From the NCBI GenBank assembly GCA_903922535.1, contig CAIXUF010000306.1, positions 1 through 6,962 on the forward strand: 6,962 nt of DNA, in the 5' to 3' direction. Positions within the stretch are counted from its first letter, which is position 1. The number at the start of each line of letters is the position of its first letter. The position numbers were made by a program, and so were the translations under genes. Of the stretch, positions 1 through 4,943 are shown one piece after another. The notes under the pieces were generated by a model. That model was not told the origin of the DNA. It worked only from the letters and a program-made list of their open reading frames with translations, and made no database searches. This DNA comes from Candidatus Hydrogenedentota bacterium (GTDB lineage: Bacteria; Hydrogenedentota; Hydrogenedentia; Hydrogenedentiales; CAITNO01).

Positions 1-521
1 AATTCCTGCTGCTCCAACTCTTCAAACTCATTGTGGCCGATGTACACCAGCAGCAGATCGGGTTCGTAATTGACAATTTCCTGCGCCACCTTGAGAAGCC
101 GGTGCGAGCCGTAGGCCAGTCCGCCCATGTTGACAAATTCAAAGTGGCGCCCCCGGGTATCCGCCGCCTCAAGGCGTTTTGCCAAATCCCCCAGCCTCCA
201 CTGGAGATAGTTGACGTTGGATTCGCCGAGAAAGAAGATGCGGTACGTGTTGGCCGGTTTGGGCGTGGGGAAACTCTGGCTTTGGAAGGAGATTTCCTTT
301 TGCGGCCGCGTGGTCATGACGGGCCGCAGCACCCCCGCGGGCATGAACACCCGGCTGTTGTCGTCAAAGCCCATGCCATAGTCGGCGGGCAGCGGGGGGC
401 GCACCCATTCGACCAGGCGCGCGCCGCCCTCAAGCGCCCCCAGCAGCACCAGGGTGGGCACGAGCGAATAGAGGAGCACCTTCGCCAGCGGCAGTCTCGA
501 AAGGTCGGGTTGGCTGCTCAT
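1..521 (-). CDS. SGNH/GDSL-type hydrolase, N-terminal part (cut by window edge)
   Basis: The reading frame starts at ATG 519-521 and stays open to base 1, giving 173 complete codons; the C-terminal half lies outside the window. Residues about 14-33 (from AKVLLYSL) form one hydrophobic segment, so the protein is probably anchored in the inner membrane with its catalytic domain outside the cytoplasm. Block I is FFLGES with the nucleophile Ser at residue 101 (Glu in place of the usual Asp of GDS). Block II is NMGG at 131-134 and block III is YIGHNEF around 160-166, with Asn164. The Asp/His of block V would lie beyond the edge. It aligns without gaps to the gene at 3526-4686 (by hand 120 of 170 identical), which fixes both the frame and the start. 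A GGAG lies 11 bases upstream of the ATG. The family hydrolyses or transfers acyl esters; the substrate is unknown. It diverges from the gene at 846. Confidence 0.88.
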   Translation of the reverse strand, partial: MSSQPDLSRLPLAKVLLYSLVPTLVLLGALEGGARLVEWVRPPLPADYGMGFDDNSRVFMPAGVLRPVMTTRPQKEISFQSQSFPTPKPANTYRIFFLGESNVNYLQWRLGDLAKRLEAADTRGRHFEFVNMGGLAYGSHRLLKVAQEIVNYEPDLLLVYIGHNEFEELEQQE

Positions 522-613
522 GTGCGCCGTTTCTCCGCGTGCGGGATGCGCCCGGACAGAAGAAGCTGCATAGCGCCATGACTGGGAATCCCGCATTTCG
601 TGTTCATCACGCC

Positions 614-643
614 ATGATAACGGGGCGCCAAAACACAACGCAA
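614..643 (-). promoter_or_regulatory. candidate leftward promoter for the SGNH gene ending at 521
   Basis: On the minus strand, TTGCGT (643-638) and TATCAT (619-614) are 18 bases apart, which would start transcription near 607 and give a leader of about 86 bases. A competing -10-like TAAAAT lies at 704-699 inside the 696-708 palindrome but has no good -35. The choice between them is open. Confidence 0.35.
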
Positions 644-653
644 ACTCGCGTTG
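636..653. repeat. inverted repeat, 6-bp arms
   Basis: CAACGC (636-641) and GCGTTG (648-653) are perfect inverted arms around a 6-base spacer. The repeat overlaps the -35 candidate of the leftward promoter, so it could be a repressor site. A 6-bp repeat can also arise by chance in GC-rich DNA. Confidence 0.3.
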
Positions 654-695
654 CGCGGGCGGTTGTGCCCGGTGCGGGGAAGGACGCGCATTGGG

Positions 696-708
696 CCGTA
701 TTTTACGG
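696..708. repeat. inverted repeat CCGTA-TTT-TACGG
   Basis: Perfect 5-bp arms (696-700 and 704-708) flank TTT, forming a 13-base palindrome with an AT-rich centre in otherwise GC-rich DNA. It lies between the leftward and rightward promoter candidates and is a possible operator. No protein can be assigned to it. Confidence 0.3.
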
Positions 709-757
709 GCTGAAACGGGTTGGATGGCCGACCCGCCATGCATCAAAGGACGCGTGA

Positions 758-786
758 TTGAGATCGGGGTGACCGTCGGCCATAAT
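758..786 (+). promoter_or_regulatory. sigma70-type promoter for the SGNH gene at 846
   Basis: TTGAGA (758-763) and CATAAT (781-786) are separated by exactly 17 bases; the elements match the TTGACA and TATAAT consensus at 5 of 6 and 5 of 6 positions. Transcription would begin near 793, leaving a leader of about 53 bases before the GTG start. Confidence 0.65.
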
Positions 787-831
787 TGCCCGCAGAAACC
801 GGCGGTTGCCCGCTTGCCGCCTAACCGGGAC

Positions 832-836
832 AGGAG
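832..836 (+). promoter_or_regulatory. ribosome-binding site deciding a GTG start
   Basis: AGGAG at 832-836 lies 9 bases before GTG 846-848. The nearby ATG at 850-852 is in another frame, so this site supports the GTG as the start of the SGNH gene. Confidence 0.75.
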
Positions 837-845
837 TCGAACGAA

Positions 846-1892
846 GTGAATGCCCCATCCGATAAACCCGCGCAGCGTTCCCCGGAAGCCGCGGGTTCCA
901 CGCCGATCCGAACACGCAGGGTGTCATTTCTTCTCGGTGTCGTCTTTTCCATTGTCGCGGTGGCCACCCTGCAGGCGGGGCTGCATGTCTTGGCGCTGAT
1001 TCGCCACCCGAACCTGACCGTCGTGTCCGACCGCATCGATCTGAACCGCATCATGCAGAATGATCCGGACACCTTTTGGTCGCTCCAGCCCAACCTGAAG
1101 AATGTGGAGTTTGCGCCGCAACCTTCAAATCCCCGGCACGCTTTTCATGTAAGCACCAATGAACTGGGGCTTCGAAATCCCTCCATTCGCGAAAAAGGCG
1201 GCCGTCTCAGGATTCTCGCAATTGGCGACTCCACCACGTTCGGCCAGTACGTGGAGGATGGGGAGACGTGGCCCGCGCAACTGCAGACCATGCTTGACGG
1301 GGACGGGACCCGCGCGGACGTTGTCAATGCCGGCCTCATCGGGGCGAGTTCCTTCCAGGGGCTGTCCTACCTGCTCAAGCGGGGCTTTGATCTGAAACCC
1401 GACATTGTCATCGCCACCTACGGATTCAACGACCGGGGACTCTGGAGCCTTGCCGACAGGAAAGCGTCCCCGCTCTTTGCGCGGACGGGATTAGGCGACA
1501 TGATCAACGCGGTTGTTCAACGCGGGCAGATGCGCAGCCCGACGGCTTTGCCCAGGGTTTCGGCCGGAGAGTTTCTCGATGTGCTGATGATTATGGCCGC
1601 CGAGTGCGAGGCCCGCGGGGTGAAGCTTTACTTCCTCGTCTGGCCAAACCCCAATCAAATCACGGGCGAATGGAACAACTTCTCCCCCGCGGAGTACGGT
1701 TCGCTGGAGCTTGAGGCGGCGTTTCGGACCCATGCCAGGACCATTGATCCAAGGCATGCGTTCCACGACTCCGTCGCGCCCGTTTTCGTCGATTCCGTGC
1801 ATGCCTCTCCGGCAGGATGCCGCATCGTGGCGGAATGCATCGCAGCCGCGCTGCGTGCGGATCTTCCACAACTTCAGTCTGCTGCCAGGTGA
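846..1892 (+). CDS. SGNH/GDSL hydrolase family protein, membrane anchored
   Basis: A 348-residue protein beginning at GTG 846 with AGGAG nine bases upstream. A basic N-terminus (RTRR, 22-25) precedes a single hydrophobic segment at about 28-52, so the rest should lie in the periplasm or outside. The SGNH blocks are in order: block I AIGDSTTFGQ with nucleophile Ser129, block II VVNAGLIGAS with Gly163, block III YGFND with Asn195, and block V VDSVHASPAG with Asp316 and His319. The full Ser-Asp-His triad is therefore present and the enzyme should be active as an esterase or acyl-ester hydrolase or transferase; the substrate cannot be read from the sequence. It uses a classic GDS motif and differs clearly from the GES-type pair at 1-521 and 3526-4686, so it is not a recent duplicate of them. 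It has its own promoter at 758-786 and ends 30 bases from the convergent gene. Confidence 0.9.
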   Translation: MNAPSDKPAQRSPEAAGSTPIRTRRVSFLLGVVFSIVAVATLQAGLHVLALIRHPNLTVVSDRIDLNRIMQNDPDTFWSLQPNLKNVEFAPQPSNPRHAFHVSTNELGLRNPSIREKGGRLRILAIGDSTTFGQYVEDGETWPAQLQTMLDGDGTRADVVNAGLIGASSFQGLSYLLKRGFDLKPDIVIATYGFNDRGLWSLADRKASPLFARTGLGDMINAVVQRGQMRSPTALPRVSAGEFLDVLMIMAAECEARGVKLYFLVWPNPNQITGEWNNFSPAEYGSLELEAAFRTHARTIDPRHAFHDSVAPVFVDSVHASPAGCRIVAECIAAALRADLPQLQSAAR

Positions 1893-1910
1893 CACCGCCG
1901 GCGGAATCAC
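1889..1910. terminator. small palindrome between convergent genes
   Basis: The 30-base gap between the two stop codons contains the perfect palindrome CCGCCGGCGG (1895-1904), flanked by GTGA (1889-1892) and TCAC (1907-1910), which can pair around it. There is no T-run on either side, so any terminator role is weak. It is the only candidate in the convergent gap. Confidence 0.2.
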
Positions 1911-1922
1911 GGTTGTGCGCGG

Positions 1923-3380
1923 TCAGGTCTTGTCCGAATCGGCAACCCCGTCACCGTCCGCGTCGGGGAAGCGGATGGTCAGGATTTGTTTCATGTCCTG
2001 CCCCGCGTAGTTCTTGACGATGCTGCCGTCCGGACCCTGGGTCGGGACGAGACGGTTGTAGGCGATGCTGCGGCCGTCGGGCGACACCACCGGCGCATGG
2101 CGCGGCGCGCCGTCGCCGCGCGGCGTGAGCTGCACGGTTTCGCCGAAACGCGGGCCGGGCGCGACACAGACGGCGTCAATGCCGCCCTGGACCGTCACGA
2201 AAAGGGTCCGGCCCGAGGGGTGCCACCGCAGGCAGGCCTCGACGCCGCCCGCGACCTTGGTGGCCTGCACGGGGCGCAGCGCCGGGTCATCGCCCTTGTC
2301 GGAACCGTGGGCGGCAATGACAAACACCTGCGTGTCGCCCGCCGCGTCCTTGCCGAAGTAGGCGATCCGCGATCCGTCGGGCGCGCCGCGCACCACGCCG
2401 CCCGCCCAGTCGTGCGTCAGCCGCCGCACAGTCAGCCCCTTGGGCGGGGCGGGATAGCGCGTCGCCGAACCGGAGTCGCTCGTGGTAATGTCCGTGTCTT
2501 CCGGAATGTCCACCACGAACAGCGATTCCTGATAGGTTGTGCCGTCGTCGTTGCGGATCTTGCCGATGAACGCGCGCATCGTGCCCTGCGGGTCCACCCA
2601 GGAGTCGCCGTAGGCCTTTTCAATTTCGCCCGGCCGGGCCTGGCCCATCGGCGGCACCGCCACCAGCAGCGCGAACCAGCACAGCGCGCCCTGCGGCGCT
2701 TTCGGATTTCGCTCCATGTAGCCGATGGTGCGGTCGTACTGTTTCAGCAGGAAATCGTCGTAGGTGAAACCGATGCGTTTGCCCGACATGCAGAATTCAT
2801 GCCGGTGCGTGCCGCCCCGGTGTGCGCCGGAAATCGTGTCCCGGTCCGTGGCGATGTCGCGCTTGTCATACCAAGACAGCGAAAAGGCGCCGTCCTTGAG
2901 CATGCGCCACTCGCCGTTCACCTGCACGATCTCGCCGTCCGTCGCCGCGCGCGCGCCCGTGCGGTTGGGCTTGGCATAGGGACCGCGCCAGGACAGCTCG
3001 TCCACCATGGGGCCGTGGATGAACGCCACCTCATGCCCCGAGGGATTGAAGGACACGGCCCCCACGCCGGGCGCGGGTTTTGGGCCGGTCACCGCCTGGG
3101 CCGGGCGGTACAGAATGATTTCCCGGCCCGTTGCGAGTTCCAGCAGCTCGATTGTCTGGCCGTTGTCGATGCCGGGGCCGGCCATCTCGCGCGTGTCGTA
3201 GCATATGTACCTGCCGTCCGCCGAGAAGTTCTCGTTGTTGTCCATGTCGTGGTTCTTCGGCGTGACGGTCAATGCCCGCTCTTCCTGGATCATTGTTTTC
3301 TCCTGCGTCCTGGCGGTGCCCGCCGCCAGCAACCCTGCCGTCAGACAAAGCCCCAAACCCAGCCGTCCCGCGTGGTGCAT
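1923..3380 (-). CDS. DUF3748 (YidR-like) TolB-type beta-propeller, probably exported
   Basis: The 485-residue protein resembles E. coli YidR (DUF3748), recalled from memory. Shared features are the PKNHDMDNNENFSADGRYICYD opening (41-62), RGGTHRHEF (188-196) followed by FTYDDFLL (205-212), YGDSWV near 257-262 and YPAPPKGLTVRRLTHD (309-324). Repeats such as SPDGRSIAYN (433-442) and WHPSGRTLFV (386-395) are typical WD40-like/PD40 propeller blades. YidR has no well-defined function, so none is assigned. Residues 1-23 look like a Sec signal peptide (Arg6, then a Leu/Gly/Ala core, possible cleavage after GTA). A second start at Met30 (3291-3293) has a better ribosome-binding site and would give a cytoplasmic form starting where, as I recall it, YidR starts. 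I chose 3380 because of the signal peptide and an AGGA 10 bases upstream. The C-terminus DADGDGVADSDKT resembles a calcium-binding thrombospondin type 3 or dockerin fragment. The promoter is at 3468-3473. Confidence 0.85.
   Translation of the reverse strand: MHHAGRLGLGLCLTAGLLAAGTARTQEKTMIQEERALTVTPKNHDMDNNENFSADGRYICYDTREMAGPGIDNGQTIELLELATGREIILYRPAQAVTGPKPAPGVGAVSFNPSGHEVAFIHGPMVDELSWRGPYAKPNRTGARAATDGEIVQVNGEWRMLKDGAFSLSWYDKRDIATDRDTISGAHRGGTHRHEFCMSGKRIGFTYDDFLLKQYDRTIGYMERNPKAPQGALCWFALLVAVPPMGQARPGEIEKAYGDSWVDPQGTMRAFIGKIRNDDGTTYQESLFVVDIPEDTDITTSDSGSATRYPAPPKGLTVRRLTHDWAGGVVRGAPDGSRIAYFGKDAAGDTQVFVIAAHGSDKGDDPALRPVQATKVAGGVEACLRWHPSGRTLFVTVQGGIDAVCVAPGPRFGETVQLTPRGDGAPRHAPVVSPDGRSIAYNRLVPTQGPDGSIVKNYAGQDMKQILTIRFPDADGDGVADSDKT
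3291..3304 (-). promoter_or_regulatory. internal ribosome-binding site and alternative start
   Basis: On the minus strand AGGAG (3304-3300) lies 6 bases before ATG (3293-3291), codon 30 of the propeller gene. This is a stronger site than the one before codon 1. Use of it would remove the signal peptide. Confidence 0.45.
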
Positions 3381-3423
3381 TCTGTGTCCGTCCTGTGTGT
3401 TTCCCTGGCACCGTCTTCCGTGG

Positions 3424-3442
3424 CACGGGCATCTTGCCCGTG
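3424..3442. repeat. GTGILPV-type palindromic repeat
   Basis: CACGGGCA (3424-3431) and TGCCCGTG (3435-3442) are perfect 8-bp arms around a TCT loop. Translated in one plus-strand frame the element and its flank read GTGILPV. From memory this phrase recurs in spurious predicted proteins of Planctomycetes and Verrucomicrobia, where it reflects a dispersed palindromic repeat. Here it falls in the predicted 5' leader of the propeller gene and would form a hairpin in that RNA. Confidence 0.6.
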
Positions 3443-3467
3443 GTCTTCAGGCGCCGGATGGGTGCCG

Positions 3468-3496
3468 ATTATACCCCGCCGGGGCCCGACAGTACA
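3468..3496 (-). promoter_or_regulatory. promoter of the propeller gene (consensus -10)
   Basis: A perfect TATAAT lies on the minus strand at 3473-3468; the -35 candidate TGTACT (3496-3491, spacer 17) is poor. Transcription would start near 3461, giving a leader of about 80 bases to ATG 3380. The block GGGGTATAATCGGCACCC around it is nearly the same as the one at 4758-4763, in front of an unrelated gene. Confidence 0.6.
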
Positions 3497-3525
3497 TGGG
3501 CCGGGGCGAAGACGGCAGATGGTGT

Positions 3526-4686
3526 TCAGGGCGTCAATGCCGGTATTCCCGCCAAACGCCTGATCTCCCGCTCATATTCACGAATCAGCACGGCCTTCCC
3601 CGCGCTGTTCAGGTGGCAATTGTCACTGAGAAGCGTTTCGCCTTGGACGCCATGCGGCTCGGCCGCTGTCACCGCGGCTTCGATGTCCACAAGGACCGCC
3701 CCGCGCTCCTTCGCCAGATCCCGAATGATGCCATTCTCCGTGTCAGAGGCCTGATGGCGGGACGAGCCGCTCAACACCCTGCGCGCAAGCGCCAGCCCGC
3801 CCTGATAGTCGCCCGCGGCATAGCGCCGCTCGATTTCGTCCCGGTCCTCATGGCGGCTGGACGCTATGCCGGGCTTCCAAAGGTTGGAGGCCATGCTCCC
3901 CATGATCACGGGCACATGACGGTCAGCGCACAGGGACAGGATGTCACTCAGGTTGTTCCGGTACTCACCCATGCGCTGAGCCATCGCCTGCGGACTGAAC
4001 TCGTAGCCAAAGGTGGACTTGAAGTTGACCTCCGGAGAAAGCTTGGCGCGCGACATCCGGTGCCGCATCCAGGCAATCTCCGCGTCAACCGCCGTGTCGC
4101 GCACCAGCCGCATGAAGGCGGAACGGTACAGTTCCCGCTGCACCGTCAAGCGTTGCGGCGCAACCAGCTTCAACTGATCCAACTCTTCAAACTCATTGTG
4201 GCCGATGTAGACCAGCATCATGTCGGGTTCGTATTCGATTATCTCCTGCGCCACCCGGAGCAGCCGGCTGGAACCGTAGGCGCATCCCCCCATATTGACG
4301 ATTTCGATGCGCCGTCCCTTGGTGTCAGCCTTGCAGAGGCGTTCCGCAAGCTCCGTGATTTCCCCTTGCAAATAGAACACATTGGATTCACCGAGAAAGA
4401 AGATCCGGTAGGTGTTGGCTGGCTTGGGCGTGGAGAAACTCTGACACGCGAAAGATATGTTCTTCTGCGGTCGCGTGACCATGAGGGGATGCTCCCCCCC
4501 GGTCGACATGAACACCCGGCTGTCGTCGTTGAAACCCATGCCATAGTCGGCGGGGAGCGGCGGCCAAACCGTTTCGAGCAGGCGCGCGCCACCCTCCAGC
4601 ACGGCCAGAAGCGCGATGACGGGGAGCAGGGAGTAAAGAACCACCTTCACCCGCGGCAGTCTTGAAATGTCGGGCCTGTCATTCAT
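3526..4686 (-). CDS. SGNH/GDSL-type hydrolase with GES motif (complete paralog)
   Basis: With ATG 4684-4686 the protein has 386 residues. One hydrophobic segment at about 14-33 anchors it. Block I is FFLGES with Ser101 (GES instead of GDS), block II NMGG at 131-134, block III YIGHNEF with Asn164, and block V LSDNCHLNSAGK with Asp355 and His358, so the catalytic triad is complete. Between blocks III and V, residues 283-304 (EIERRYAAGDYQGGLALARR) look like one degenerate TPR-type helix pair, then NGIIRDLAKERGAVLVDIEAA leads into block V. From memory, larger family members carry a longer TPR-like insert there, so this is a compact version. The start matches the first Met of the paralog at 1-521, and the DNA upstream is also similar. 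In-frame alternatives are GTG 4729-4731 (401 residues) and ATG 4723-4725, both downstream of the promoter at 4758-4763. An acyl-ester hydrolase or transferase of the envelope is likely; the substrate is unknown. Confidence 0.88.
   Translation of the reverse strand: MNDRPDISRLPRVKVVLYSLLPVIALLAVLEGGARLLETVWPPLPADYGMGFNDDSRVFMSTGGEHPLMVTRPQKNISFACQSFSTPKPANTYRIFFLGESNVFYLQGEITELAERLCKADTKGRRIEIVNMGGCAYGSSRLLRVAQEIIEYEPDMMLVYIGHNEFEELDQLKLVAPQRLTVQRELYRSAFMRLVRDTAVDAEIAWMRHRMSRAKLSPEVNFKSTFGYEFSPQAMAQRMGEYRNNLSDILSLCADRHVPVIMGSMASNLWKPGIASSRHEDRDEIERRYAAGDYQGGLALARRVLSGSSRHQASDTENGIIRDLAKERGAVLVDIEAAVTAAEPHGVQGETLLSDNCHLNSAGKAVLIREYEREIRRLAGIPALTP
4166..4686 (-). repeat. second copy of the 1-521 segment (gene duplication)
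   Basis: Bases 1-521 and 4166-4686 align at a constant offset of 4165 with no gap in the protein alignment. An example of exact DNA identity is the stretch around CTCTTCAAACTCATTGTGG near 17-35 and 4182-4200. Both copies are on the minus strand, so this is a direct repeat about 3.6 kb apart with two other genes in between. Confidence 0.8.
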
Positions 4687-4757
4687 CTGTAGCGTTTCAC
4701 GCCCCGCGGCATGGTTGTTTTGCATGTTCACCCGGCATCCATGCCCTGTGGGCGCCG

Positions 4758-4787
4758 ATTATATCCCGGCGCGGCAGGCGTCCCCAA
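4758..4787 (-). promoter_or_regulatory. promoter of the complete SGNH gene (consensus -10)
   Basis: A perfect TATAAT lies on the minus strand at 4763-4758; TTGGGG (4787-4782) at an 18-base spacing is a partial -35. Transcription would start near 4751, about 65 bases before ATG 4686 or 20 before GTG 4731. The context GGGATATAATCGGCGCCC matches the promoter at 3468-3473 at all but two positions. Confidence 0.6.
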
Positions 4788-4850
4788 ACCGTGCGCACGC
4801 CCTCCTGCGCGGCCTCCGGGACGCCACGGAAGTGTGCTTGAGCGGCATTG

Positions 4851-4893
4851 CCTTCCAAGAAGAGGCCGCCCCTCCACTGTGTGGAAGGGCGGC
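4851..4893 (-). terminator. rho-independent-type terminator of the PASTA gene
   Basis: GCCGCCC-C-TCCAC (4865-4877) pairs with GTGGA-A-GGGCGGC (4881-4893) around a TGT loop: 12 pairs with a single C/A mismatch. On the minus strand the stem is followed by CTCTTCTT (4864-4857), a moderately T-rich tail. It lies 50 bases after the stop of the PASTA gene and before the next promoter, as expected for a terminator. A competing pairing exists between CCTTCCA (4851-4857) and TGGAAGG (4882-4888). Confidence 0.75.
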
Positions 4894-4943
4894 GGTTCAT
4901 TGTTTTCGGCGTGACGGCGCCTGCCCGGCGCTGCCGGCATGGC

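Larger units (their letters stand above)
522..845. other. divergent intergenic region
   Basis: These 324 bases separate two divergent SGNH genes. Short frames exist on both strands (for example 518-739 minus and 539-757 plus), but none has a recognisable product or a matching ribosome-binding site. The region holds a good rightward promoter (758-786), weak leftward promoter candidates, and two perfect small inverted repeats (636-653 and 696-708) that could be operators. I see no RNA gene or mobile-element end here. Confidence 0.7.

Noticed and set aside
33..581. Plus-strand open frame of 182 codons
   Set aside because: It is antisense to the left-edge SGNH gene. The same kind of mirrored frame occurs opposite the paralog (within 3205-4665), so its apparent repetition is explained by the duplication.
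518..739. Short minus-strand frame whose stop overlaps the ATG at 519-521
   Set aside because: The ATGA overlap looks like translational coupling, but the frame has no ribosome-binding site, no recognisable domain and covers the inverted repeats of the intergenic region.
1986..3563. Plus-strand open frame of 525 codons
   Set aside because: It is antisense to the DUF3748-like gene, whose conserved motifs are all on the minus strand. The frame is rich in Arg, His, Ala and Val as expected from reversed GC-rich codons, and no domain is recognisable.
3205..4665. Plus-strand open frame of 486 codons
   Set aside because: It is antisense to the complete SGNH gene and crosses two promoters and the palindrome. 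The minus-strand product has the full set of SGNH motifs.
1..4686. Composite mobile element bounded by the two SGNH copies
   Set aside because: No transposase, terminal inverted repeats or target duplications are visible; the copies are diverged coding genes, which fits ordinary gene duplication.
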